Source: Chinchilla lanigera
Lineage: Eukaryota > Chordata > Mammalia > Rodentia > Chinchillidae
Assembly (NCBI RefSeq): GCF_000276665.1
Contig: NW_004955480.1
Location: 7,340,565 to 7,404,564 of the forward strand
Direction of reading: 5' to 3'
DNA: 64,000 nucleotides
The notes below the pieces were generated by a model. It ran no database searches. It saw only the letters and a program-made list of their open reading frames with translations, and was not told the origin of the DNA. This document shows, in pieces, positions 33,871 to 43,684 of the stretch. The translations under genes and the position numbers were made by a program. The first letter of the stretch is position 1. Each line of letters starts with the position of its first letter.

Positions 33871-34584
33871 CCCTTTCTGATTGCTAACTATCACTCTGAA
33901 GGAAGTTATGCTAAAACCTATGTGAATCTTTCACAGAAAGATAAGCATTGCAGTTCTCCAACAAATGGAATATGTTGATACTGTAGACACTCTTCAGTGA
34001 AATCAATGTTCAAAAATTGGGCTGTTTCCCTATTGAATTGTGCTCCTAAAGGCCAGAGAAACTGAGCCATGAATTCTGTTTTAAGTGAATAAAGGGAATT
34101 GTGATTGGATATCGTACCTGCCACTCAACGTGCCCAGAAGAGGTTATAAAAGAGCTTCAAAGCAGCGGCACCCTACCCCTATTTCCATGTTCTTTGTGGT
34201 GTTCTTGCTGGGTGACAACTTTAGTGATTGTCCTTGCCACTTCCACTGAAATAAGTTGAGGAGATCTTCTATAGTAAGAGAGAGTTGCAACTAAAAGAGA
34301 GAAAAAGACTTCACAAGCAGATAGCTGAAGCCTGTATGTGTGTTAATATGTGAAAGTCATTTGATGTTTTTGCTCATTTTTATTAATATGGAAAAAATAG
34401 AGCGAAGAGTAATTCCTTGTCTGGTTTCATATCTCTGATTCTTAATGTCTTGAATTTCTACCATTGATGTTATTAGTCAAACCCCAAACTACACCTAGTT
34501 TAGAGAAGAGTCATTTTTGATTTTGTCCAGGACCTACTAGAATCTTGGCATATGTACCCCAGTGGCCAGGACAGGCCTTGAGGC
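33871..34584. other. Unassigned sequence
   Basis: No recognised repeat or gene. Confidence 0.5.
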
Positions 34585-34700
34585 ATTTCATTTATTCATT
34601 TAATAAATATATCTTGAGCACCTAAGGTGCTATTTGTGAATGAAGTAATGAAATCTGATAGCACCCATAATCTTCATAGAATTTGCACTATATGTGGTTA
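34585..34700 (-). mobile_element. L2 LINE 3' end
   Basis: 'catttattcatttaataaat' and 'atatcttgagcacctaaggt' = reversed L2 terminus (attcatttaacaaatatttattgagcacctactatgtg). Confidence 0.65.
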
Positions 34701-34764
34701 TGGCACACAGCATGGAATATTTGTTTGAGTGTATACCCTAGAGGTATTTTGCCTGCCTGGTTTA

Positions 34765-34905
34765 GTATCTGGGTGATGTGACCCAGTTAATCAGGCTCTT
34801 GATTTCCCAATTTATCAAGAAATATAAGCCTTTATTACATGGGCTTGTTGTATGAGTTAAATGTGATAACACATGTGAGGCATGTAGACACAAACTGGTC
34901 ACATA
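34765..34905 (+). mobile_element. MIR SINE
   Basis: 'gtgacccagttaatcaggct', 'gcttgttgtatgagttaaat' and 'gtgataacacatgtgaggca' match the MIR core and 3' part (gtgacc ... ggttgttgtgaggattaaatgagataatacatgtaaagc). Confidence 0.75.
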
Positions 34906-34937
34906 CCAAATCTCACTAAAGGCTACCTAATTTGTTA

Positions 34938-35405
34938 ACATGTTGATTGTGCCCCCACCCCGAACACATGCACACAGTCCTAATCTCCAATACCTGTGAC
35001 CTTATTTTGGAAATAGTCTGTGGATATTACTAGCTAATTCAAAGCTCTCAGGATAAGGTCATCCAGGCTTTAATGTGGACCCTGTATCCATGACTAACTT
35101 CTCTATAAGAGAAAGCGGACATGACTTTGTAGTAGAGAGGAAAGCCATGGGAAAGCTATATGGAGACAGACGTAGAGGTGTGTATTGTGTCTGTCTGTAA
35201 ACCAAGAACACTAATGCAGCCTAACAAAGACAGGAGAGAGATATGGGACCAATTTTCCCTCAGAGTTTCCAGAAGGAACCAGTGCAGCCCAAGTCTGATT
35301 TCTGACCTTTACAACTGTGAGGGAATACATTTCTGTTGTTGCACTCACTCTCTTTGTAACAGTGTGCCACAGCCACCACAGGAAACAAATATACTATTCT
35401 AACAA
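34938..35405 (+). mobile_element. ERVL-MaLR LTR, MLT1 type
   Basis: Nearly complete. Landmarks in order: 'tgttgattgtgcccccaccc', 'cctaatctccaatacctgtg', 'accttattttggaaatagtc', 'ggataaggtcatccaggctt', 'catgactaacttctctataa' (where the family has its promoter-proximal 'ccttataagaag'), 'ctgacctttacaactgtgag', 'ggaatacatttctgttgttg' and the terminal 'ccacaggaaacaaatatac'. The 80-codon frame at 35160-35402 lies wholly within it and is not a host gene. Confidence 0.9.
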
Positions 35406-36374
35406 TAAGGTAAGGAATCATATTTTCTATGATTACTATTGTACTTTAATTTGTCTTCTTTAAATACCTGGTAGAATTCCAAATTAATATGCCAGATTAT
35501 TTCACCAACTACAGTAGAAGAAAAGATATTTTAATCTAGAAGAGACATGGAGCCCATGTACTCTAGTGTTCTCTATTTCTGCCCAGTTTGCCCTGATCCT
35601 TAGAGAGAGTTGCAAAGACATCACAGGCCTGACATGAAAAGAAGGCCTCCAGCAATCACCTGATCTTTTCTGAGCTCTGCCTGCACCAGGCCGCTGTCCC
35701 CAAGAGCACTGTGCCTAGTTAAGCTGGCTGAGGCCACTTTAAGGGACTGTCTCACACCTTCTGCCTGGAGTGACCAGCATGCACTGCTCGCTTGCTCATT
35801 CCCTGCACAAGCAAAGTTCTTTTGTAAGAATCACAGCAGTGTGTACTTAGCACTTTCTGGTGCCATCTCCTAAGCTCAGTAGTAATTTGGTGAAAACAGT
35901 GATCCAAGAAAAACTGTTTGCTCGGGACAAAAGTCTTAGCATAGAGCTCTTATTTCTGCCTTTCTGGTTCCTGCTCAGAAAGAAGCCAGTTTCTTCTTGG
36001 TGACTTTTCTGTGGCTCTTTCTGGCTATGTTGTCAACAGGGTGCTCTTAATTGCCTTTAGAATATCCACTCCCTGGGGATGAAGCCCTTGGTGCTCTTCA
36101 TTTCATCCGATAGTGTCCTTGCCCTACCATTTGGCACTTCTGATGGTCATATGTAGAAATAATCAGTGTGTCAATGGATGTCCTACCAAGAGTACAGCTA
36201 CATTAGAATCATCCTAGTCTAACCAGAATCTACAGCCAGAAACTAAGCAATGTAAATGTTCCTTCTCCCCAGCAGATCAAGATGGGCTAAGTGAGTAATA
36301 TCAGAGAGCAAGCTGTTGACTCTGTAGAATATTCATCCAGTGAATCCTACTGCTCCTCTTTCTTCTTAGCTCCA
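35406..36374. other. Unassigned sequence
   Basis: No recognised element or gene. 35600-35800 is somewhat GC-richer. Confidence 0.5.
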
Positions 36375-36510
36375 CAAGTAGCTCTGCCAGTTATCATCTA
36401 CTGTGTATCCTGCAGAAAATTTCTTAACCTCTCTGTGCCTCACCAGTTTCCTCATATATGAATGTAGATTATACTTTTTCCCATCCTAATAATGCTTCTA
36501 TGGTATGTTA
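36375..36510 (+). mobile_element. MIR SINE
   Basis: 'agctctgccagttatcatct', 'aaaatttcttaacctctctg' and 'tgcctcaccagtttcctcat', then 'atatgaatgtagattata', are a well preserved MIR core (gctctgccacttactag ... cttaacctctctgtgcctcagtttcctcatctgtaaaatg). Confidence 0.9.
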
Positions 36511-36594
36511 GGTACATACCGCTTCAGTTGCTCAGTTTCCAAGCTCTGCTGATGCCACTTCCTTAATGTTAGTTCACATCATTTTCTTCCATTT

Positions 36595-37920
36595 GTCATC
36601 TGTTCTTTTTAAAAAATAGCATTATTGTTTATTATAAACATACAATAAAATTCTTCAGTTGTACTTGTACACATCAGTGATTTTGGCATATTTACAGACT
36701 GTTATCGTCAGCACCATATTCCAGTATTAGAGCACCATCGTTATTCATCTCTGCCATCACAAGCATCAGAACTTCTTTCCTCCCTACCGCTGAACGGTAT
36801 TTGATCTGATCGCCAGGGTAAACCACAGTTCATCGTTCCTGTGCCATCTATGGCTTCTTGAGTCATTTCCACTCCTGATAATTATAAACAATACTACTAT
36901 GAACATTTGTGTATCAGTATTTGTAAAAAAAAAAGATTTCATTTTTCTTGAAAAAATATGTAAATATTAGACTGCTGAGTTATGCGGTGGTTTTATGTTT
37001 AACATCTTGAGAAGCTGCCCTGAATGAGGGTTCCAATTTTTCCATGTACTCCTCAGTACTTTTGTTTATCTTCTGATTTTAGAGTCATCCTAGCGGGTAT
37101 GAAGTGGCATCCTATATGGTTTTGATTAAGGTATTCCCTAAGGACCAGTATTACTGAGCATTTTTCATGGACATTTAGGGCTATTCACATATGTTCACTG
37201 GAGAAGTGTCTACTCAATTATTTTTTATTCATTTTTTAATTGGTTGGTTAGTCTTTTATGACTGATTTTTTTTTTTTTTTTTTTTTAGTCTTTTTGAGAC
37301 AGGGTCTCACTATGCAATTCAAGCTGGTCTTGAATTCACCTTGTAGTTATGAGTGATTTTATAGTTCTTTATATATACTTGATACAAGTCCTTAATTGGA
37401 TTTATGATTCTAAAATATTTTCTACACATCTTTACATGGCCATTTCACTTTCTTAAAGATGTTTTTAAAGTATAAGATGTTATAATTTTGAGGAATTTCA
37501 AGTTATTCAACTTTTTTATGGATTATACTTTGGGTAGAAAAGTCACAACTGCAAATGTTTAAGCGAAGGTCTGTGTTATACTCTAAAAATATTAACGTTT
37601 TAGCTTTTATACCCAGGCCTATAACCCATTATGTTTGGTTTGAAATACGGATTCAGATTCACTCTTTAACATGTGGATATCCAGGATAACAAATGAAGTC
37701 CAGCATCATTTGTTGAAAAGACTATTCTTACTGAATTGTTTTGACACTGTGTCTAAAATAAACTGCCTGTAAATGAAGTGATTTTTTTCTGTACTCTCAG
37801 TTCTATTCCATTGATTGATGTGTCACCCTTGTGTTGGAACCATATTGTTTTAATTACAGAAATTGTGTAGTAATTTTTGAAATCAAGTCAGTATCTGTTC
37901 CTTTGGAGTACTATATCATA
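36595..37920 (-). mobile_element. L1 LINE 3' region, antisense, ~1.3 kb
   Basis: Reverse-complement L1 with landmarks in the expected order: 'attttagagtcatcctagcg', 'ggtatgaagtggcatcctat', 'actgagcatttttcatggac', 'ggagaagtgtctactcaatt', 'agttctttatatatacttga', 'taacatgtggatatccagga', 'ccagcatcatttgttgaaaa', 'ctcagttctattccattgat', 'gaaattgtgtagtaattttt'. Interrupted by a B1 at 37256-37360. Diverged enough to be an old mammalian L1M-type copy. Confidence 0.9.
37256..37360 (-). mobile_element. Truncated B1 SINE nested in L1, with TSD
   Basis: A poly(T) stretch, 'agtctttttgagacagggtc', 'tcactatgcaattcaagctg', 'gtcttgaattcaccttgtag', then abrupt truncation. The flanking repeats TTATGACTGATTTT (37256-37269) and TTATGAGTGATTTT (37347-37360) differ at one base. 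The L1 text resumes directly on both sides, so the B1 is younger than the L1. Confidence 0.9.
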
Positions 37921-37924
37921 CTCT

Positions 37925-38640
37925 AAACTGGTCCCCTGGCTTTAGCCTTTGCTTTCTGCTGTGTATTCCCTTAAGAGCATCCAGAGAGAGCTTTTAAAAG
38001 CCAAATCCCCCTAATCTCCCTGTGTAAAGCCCTCCATTTGCCCCAGCTTTAATAAAAAGTCTAAACTTTACTTTGGCAATATTGACCCTGCTTACCCATT
38101 TATTCTCATTCCTTCCTGACCTCACACTTCTTCATTAATTCCAGCATGACGAGGCTATTCAAGTTGCAAAGCATCCTCTTCTCTTTCTGTTTTTTGTTTT
38201 TGTTTTTGTTTTTTCCAGTACTGGGAATGGAACTCATGACCTCACGCTTGCCAGGAAGGAGCTGTGCCACTGAGCTAAATCCCCAGCCCCAAAGCATCCT
38301 CTTCTTCAGCATATTCAAATATCAGTTCCCAGTAGACTGGTTTAGAACCTTACAAAAAGGGCCTGACACAAAATAAATAACCACCACATAAAGTTGTTTG
38401 TCATATGGTGGTAACTGTCTATATATTACTTTGCCCATCTTTTTAAAACTGTTTAATTTCGAACAGAAATTTTTCTCTGACCAGCTACTTCCTCATTACC
38501 ATGTTATTCAGGTGCCCTCAAAATCCCTTTTACCATATTATATGGTTATCCACCCCACTAGATTGTAAGAGCATCAACACTGATTTTAAGATGCCTGATA
38601 CTCAGTAGATTACTGAATGAATGGATGGACAGATGCATGT
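37925..38640 (+). mobile_element. L2 LINE, sense, ~600 bp excluding inserted SINE
   Basis: Starts with 'gagagcttttaaaagccaaa' and 'taaagccctccatttgcccc', then 'aataaaaagtctaaacttta' (compare agtgatctttttaaaacg ... aaaaccctccaatggcttccc ... ataaaatccaaactcc). After the SINE it resumes with 'ccctcaaaatcccttttacc', 'ccactagattgtaagagcat' and 'gatactcagtagattactga', then 'atgaatggatgg'. Confidence 0.8.
38168..38305 (-). mobile_element. ID SINE inserted in L2, perfect 15-bp TSD
   Basis: The body is 38183-38290 on the minus strand: (TTTTG)n tail, 'ttccagtactgggaatggaa', 'tcacgcttgccaggaaggag', 'tgagctaaatccccagcccc'. The direct repeat AAAGCATCCTCTTCT lies at 38168-38182 and 38291-38305, without mismatch. 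A full-length, young copy. Confidence 0.97.
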
Positions 38641-39360
38641 TTTGAAATTTCAGCAAGTGTCAGTCAAGGATACTTTAGAAGACTTCTGGTGTCTGGACGC
38701 ATTCATGATCCCAATTAAATTGTTTCCAGCCACAGGCAACCAGGGCAGAGCCAACTGTGTTTTGGCTTTTTCTTGAGCTCATCATTTGTCACTTTCAGCT
38801 TTTCCGCATTCACTGTTGCAATATTATTGTCAATGGAGTCTACATATTATTGGGAAATGGTTCTGGTCCAACAAACAGTGGACTAACAATGAAAATCTAA
38901 GCATAAACAACTCTTGGCATAATAAGAACATTCAGTGTGCATTTTGCTTGAGGATAAGTCGCTGTGCCCTATGCTTCTATGCAAATCGAATTCATATCCT
39001 TGGTGACACACTTTTCCCATCTTCTTTCCTTAGCTAAAATCTTCCTGTTGACTATTATGGGTTGGCTTCCTTAGGTTGCTTTCCACTATGAGAATCTATT
39101 TCACTCCATCTCAGTAGCTATTATTTGTCTTTTTACCACCTCCTGAGGTCCGCTCACAAATAAATAATATCAAATTCCTCAGCAAGCCTGTATTCCCCAC
39201 TAACTCTCAGTAATTTTTGCATCATTATATTACTCTGGTGGCCAACCGCAGGAAAAGTTATCAGACGATCAGATACCTGACTCTGAGTGCAACCAGTCCA
39301 TTTTTAAAGCTGTTGATTAATTTCACTGTCAAAAAGGGTAGCCTTTTCGCATTTTCAAGC
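38641..39360. other. Unassigned sequence
   Basis: No recognised element. An 83-codon plus-strand frame (38786-39037) has no domain. Confidence 0.5.
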
Positions 39361-39410
39361 CTATATATTCATGGTCTATATATATTCATAGTCCTATATA
39401 CTCATGGTCT
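39361..39410 (+). repeat. Three imperfect ~17-bp tandem copies
   Basis: CTATATATTCATGGT, CTATATATATTCATAGTC and CTATATACTCATGGT in tandem. Confidence 0.8.
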
Positions 39411-39525
39411 TTCTATCTCTTCCTCACAGGCCAGCACAAAACATGTGAAGAACAAGTTTCCTAACACCATCTTGCTGTCCTCAGCTTGTGTGGCTGGTTT
39501 GGGGAGCATTTTGACTTAAATTCCT

Positions 39526-39669
39526 AAAGACAGAAATATGGGGGCTGGGGATTTAGCTCAGTGGCACAGTGCCTGCCTGGCAAGCGCAAGATCATGAGTT
39601 CGACTCCTGGTACTGGAAAAAAAAACACAAAAAAAAACAAAACAAAACAAAACAAAAGACAGAAATATG
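39526..39669 (+). mobile_element. Full-length ID SINE, perfect 15-bp TSD
   Basis: The best preserved ID copy in the window and a good local reference. The body at 39541-39654 starts GGGGCTGGGGATTTAGCTCA, carries CCTGCCTGGCAAGCGCAAG and TGAGTTCGACTCC (box B), and ends CTGGTACTGG with an A-rich, (CAAAA)n tail. The direct repeat AAAGACAGAAATATG is at 39526-39540 and 39655-39669. The A and B boxes are intact, so the internal RNA polymerase III promoter could still work (inference). Confidence 0.98.
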
Positions 39670-40264
39670 TTTATTTTTTCCCCATCCCATCTCACTCTCC
39701 ATCTCAAACTCTCTTAAAAAAATACACCAATGATCTGAAATGACAAATTATTAAGAAATTAAAAGTGGTTAGGGCACCTTATCTCAAGTGACCTTCCTAG
39801 TTTTTCCTAAATATGTTTGCACAGAACAGGGTTATGAAAGCAAATACCCCCAGAGACGTGTGGATGCATGAAGCTGGTCATGCCGGGACTTAATGAACAG
39901 GAGAGTCCTGCCCCATCAAAATGAGTCCACCTCACAAAGCTCCTGGTGATAGCGCCCCTGCCAATACTCATAGCCACACTGCTTCTAGACCTTCTGCTAT
40001 ATTTCAGGGAAATGTGAGAAGTTTTAATGTGGGGTTTCTTTTGTTCGTAAAAAAATTAAAAATGTATAAAGACAATGTACAGATCAAACAAAGCACTTCT
40101 GCAGGCCACAAGTTGATGAATTCTTATACAGAAAGCCTACATGTATGTTCTGAGTTAAAGCTTTCTTTTAGCTAGTTCAATTAATATGTTTAATGAATAT
40201 TAATTGAGATAATTAATTTTATGCTAAACCAGGTGCTAATAGGCACACTTGGTTCTGAGCAAGA
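39670..40264. other. Unassigned sequence
   Basis: An 84-codon plus-strand frame (39921-40175) with no domain. Nothing else recognised. Confidence 0.5.
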
Positions 40265-40575
40265 TAGATCTCATTGTAGGTTGAATGTTTGCTTCTGCCA
40301 AAACACACATTGAAACTGAGTTGCCATTGTAACAATAATTAGAAGCATGGTCTTTATGCCGTGAGGACCCTGCTGTTGCAGGTAGGATTGGTGCTCTTAT
40401 AAGTGGGTGAATTCAGATCCTTCTTGCCCTCTCTCATGCTACTGTCTTTCCCCATGTGGTCATGCAGTTCTCATCAGATCTAGGCACTTTGATCTTGGAC
40501 CTTTCGGACTTCAAAACTGTAAGCCAATACATTTCTGTTCATTATAAATTACTCATGCAGCACAAAAGAGAGGAA
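40265..40575 (+). mobile_element. ERVL-MaLR LTR (MST/MLT type), sense
   Basis: Landmarks: 'gtaggttgaatgtttgcttc', 'acattgaaactgagttgcca', 'ttgtaacaataattagaagc', 'gtgctcttataagtgggtga', 'tttgatcttggacctttcgg', 'acttcaaaactgtaagccaa', 'tacatttctgttcattataa'. The expected order of an entire solo LTR, somewhat shortened. Confidence 0.85.
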
Positions 40576-40927
40576 ACCAGATCCTACATACCCGTGGGAA
40601 TGACAGTTCAAGGGAAACTTGTAGTCTTTTGATAAGAGTCAGGTGGTTGATAAATAATAGGCTGAGCTTTCCATTGGAACTTGAAGTAGACTCATGATAG
40701 TTTTGAACCCCTGTGTTGTATCATAACCTGCAGAATAATTTTGTATGGTCACCTTTTCTACTCAGACATTGTCTACCATCATTGTATATAGTGTTTCTTA
40801 AAATAACCCACCAATTAAGCACATACATATTTGCCTTATTCAAGAAATGTGCATTGGACATCCATTCTGAGCTATGTAATTTGCCAGTAGTCAGAATAGG
40901 AAAATTTTAAAGAACTGATAAAATATA
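40576..40927. other. Unassigned sequence
   Basis: No recognised element. Confidence 0.5.
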
Positions 40928-41108
40928 TGGTGTACATTTAAATTTTAGTAATGTAGTACAGTAAAAGACATATTGCCCTTAACCCTTCTCAAAATACTTC
41001 TCACTTCCAACGTGTTCATCCCATCCTTTTTGCTACTTTCTGAAGCAGTTCTGGAGGTCCTCTTTTGTGAATGTCTTTTTGCAGATGTGTCCATGTCCTG
41101 AATCAGTT
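40928..41108 (-). mobile_element. Mariner transposase C-terminal remnant, antisense
   Basis: On the minus strand the bases encode EDLQNCFRK, a stop in place of the family W, then QKGWDEHVGSEKYFEKG and a terminal stop (complement of 40979-40981). This is the signature end of mariner transposases (...F..W..RWDKC..S.G.YFEGD). A frameshift separates it from the preceding QDMDT. After the stop, its 3' flank (TTTTACTGTACTACATTAC) resembles that of the plus-strand remnant beside it, so both are the same family. The catalytic part is absent. Confidence 0.75.
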
Positions 41109-41455
41109 AAGAAGGTTTACAGAAATTTCTGTCCAGTGAGAACATTATGGTGTGTCCTCATCTACCTTATTCACTGGATCTGGCACTGTGTGACTTCTGT
41201 TTCTTCTCCAAAGTTAAAGTGACCCTTAAAAGTAAATGTTTTTAATTGTTTCAGGACTTCAAGGAAGACACCATAGCACAACTCAAGACACTCAAGAGAA
41301 AAGATTTCCAGAACTGTTTCAGAAACTGGCCATAATGATGGCATAACCATGTTTGAAGAAAGCAGTAGGATTTTGAGGGGAATTAATGTGATGTGTATTA
41401 CTGTAATAATTTTTAAAATTTAAACATTCACAAAATTTTCCAGTCACTCTTAGTA
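41109..41455 (+). mobile_element. Mariner transposase 3' remnant, sense
   Basis: From 41117 one frame reads LQKFLSSENIMVCPHLPYSL, then DLALCDFCFFSKVKVTLKSK. This corresponds to the mariner block HPPYSPDLAPCDFFLFPKLK that carries the third catalytic aspartate. There is one in-frame stop (about 41243), then QDFKEDTIAQLKTLKRKDFQ and NCFRNW, a stop (41333-41335), and a frameshifted remnant of the YFEG end. The N-terminal DNA-binding domain and first catalytic residues are missing. Non-functional. It abuts the antisense remnant in head-to-head orientation. Confidence 0.8.
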
Positions 41456-42280
41456 TGTCATGGAAAGCCTCCCCACAAGTCTGAGCGCTGAGCACAGGTC
41501 AGCTCAGGGAAGGGTTGCTGTGATGTCCAGACCCTCAGCTTAAAATCAGAGGAGCAGGACAGCTCTCGCATCCCAGGAGTTCCAGGCACCAGAGCAGGAG
41601 GAGATGGCTTGCAGTGTGAGGACCTGGAGAGTGATGAGCATACTGTCACATCCCTTTTCCCTTTCAGTGAAAACTGAAGTCCTGCTGACCCCCACTTTGT
41701 CAATGAGGACAACAACAGATGTGTCATGGTCAGGGGACACTCCAACAGAAAACTCAGGACACTTTAGGATGGACAAGAGAGGACCCCTGTACTTGTAGGT
41801 CTCTGTCACCTCCAAGGCGGTTTGTCTATAACTGCCTCTCTTTCCCACTGAGTCTAAGTTTTAGGAAATCAGAATCATTTCTATTTTGTCCTGCAAATCT
41901 GTCCCCAGCAGCAGGCTCAGAGGCTGGCCCATAACAAGTGTATAATTGAGGTTACTGGCTGTAAAAGGAGCATTTCTTGGGGCCATTGTTGCAGAGAAGA
42001 AAGGTCTTAGGTGGCAGTGAGTTCCCACAAGGATGAGGTCCCGAGGAGGAAGGAGGCCTGTCAGTGGTTAGGAAGAAGACAGGTGTGAGTGCACTGAAAG
42101 GAGGCAGGGAAGAGGCGCAGGTGGATGGAAGAGCTGGTGTCCTGGATGCGATGAGGTAGAGGAGAAGCAAGTCCTGGGGTGGGCTGAGCATGCTGTGGAA
42201 GAGTCTTTCTTTCCAAAGTTGGTATAAGTCAGGGATTCTTGTGATGAGCTTCTCATTGAACAGTGAGTCACCACCAATAA
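41456..42280. other. Unassigned GC-richer block with overlapping frames
   Basis: Frames of 64-100 codons occur on both strands (41458-41745 and 41546-41848 minus; 41604-41798 and 41719-41934 plus; 41952-42277 minus). I recognise no domain. Elevated GC and the antisense overlaps suggest an unidentified old LTR or L2 body rather than a gene, but I cannot place it. Confidence 0.4.
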
Positions 42281-42699
42281 GGCAGCATTAAAAGAACAGA
42301 GTTTCTAAATTAGATAAAACTCACTTTGTTAAGAACAAATCTTAGCAGAGCCATCCAAGGTCACCGGTGTCAGTTTGAACACTGGAAATGGCTCATCTGA
42401 AGTGCACACGCGATTGCTGCCATTCGGCATGATCGAAGTTTGCATGTAGCGCTCCTTGCTTCCCAGCCGTGAGTACTGTGGGCCTCTGTAAAAGGTCAGT
42501 GTATAATGATACAACATCTTTCCTGGTGACATTTTTCACCATGTATTTTTCTACCCAAGATTTCTAAAAATCAATCACCCAGTTTTAAAACTTTTTCTTT
42601 TTCTTTTCTTTTCTTTTTTTTTAGAGCTGAGACTGAGCAGCTAGATGTTAAAATTTGCCATCAAACCATTCACCCATCCCTAAACTTTCAACGTTTGGA
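42281..42699. other. Unassigned sequence
   Basis: Contains a T/C-rich tract at 42590-42621. The 67-codon minus-strand frame at 42329-42532 has no domain. Confidence 0.5.
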
Positions 42700-43060
42700 G
42701 AGGAAAATAAAAAAAAGACTGGTGTAAAATAATTTAGTAATCCACAGAATTCATTTAGTTTAATTTATGCTAATCATGGTGTATTGGTGTAGTTGCAGAT
42801 AAAATAAAGCCGGTGGAGTAGATTGCATTGAATAAACCGCCAACAATTAACCCTGGAAATTATCACGTGAAATGATTTTAGCTTACTACTGAAAATAACA
42901 GACCCAACCAATTGTCTTAACTAGTGTTGTTAAAAAGCCGATTAAATTCCATGATTTATTTTATATTATTCCCACGTCCATTCGGTCATTTTGTGTAATA
43001 TTTTAATTATAGGGGGTTTCCTTCCTCTAAAAGGTTAGAACATGAACTCAGAATTTTATT
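42700..43060. promoter_or_regulatory. Candidate conserved non-coding block (unverified)
   Basis: Repeat-free, AT-rich but motif-dense: TAATTTATGCTAATCATG (42760), AACAATTAACC (42842), ATTATCACGTGAAATGA (42858, E-box CACGTG), CCAACCAATTG (42904), CCGATTAAATTCC (42938), TTTTAATTATAGG (43001). Repeat-poor blocks with this texture are often vertebrate-conserved enhancers. That conclusion is inference. Confidence 0.3.
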
Positions 43061-43684
43061 TCATTACTATGCTTAGTTATATGCCAAAATGTATATAATG
43101 GAAACATAGTTTTATTATATGTTGTGAGTGCTAATGTGAAGTTTTGGAGGATGTGAAAAGACCCAAAACATTGTCTTTGGGGTTGTGAAATGATCCATGA
43201 ATCATCAGATTTTATCTCATTGCATTACTTTCTATATTTTCATCGACAGCCTCTGTCCCCATATTACATACAATTTTATTATGAAGAGTTTTATTTTTGA
43301 AGTTGTGAATATTTTGTCTGAAAATATTTTAGGTTATATCTTGCCCTGGATTTTTCTCCAGTCAAATTAAAAATGTGCATAAAGGATAATCTTGAGAAGA
43401 CAGCATTGTGATCAGCACAGGTAGACAGAAGCATTGTTCTCATACACTACATGTAGCAATGGTAAGCTCTTTGCTAACCCTTCGATCCCTGACACCTTAT
43501 CTGCTATGAGATTTCTGAGGAGAGCTGCAGTAGATATTCCATCCTCTATGACATTATTTACCTAGCTCTACCTGACTAATTATTCAAAGTACAGTTAACT
43601 GTCACCTGCTAAAAGAAGTCTTCCCTGATTTCTCAGCACACATGATTTAAGATCAAGAGTGACAATCCTTTTTGCCATATGTTT
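43061..43684. other. Unassigned AT-rich sequence
   Basis: No recognised element or gene. Confidence 0.5.

Noticed and set aside
35160..35402. 80-codon plus-strand frame resembling a small gene
   Set aside because: Entirely inside an MLT1 LTR.
39541..39654. tRNA gene (box A and box B visible)
   Set aside because: It is an ID SINE: A-rich tail, target-site duplication, other copies in the window, and no cloverleaf acceptor pairing with CCA-side structure.
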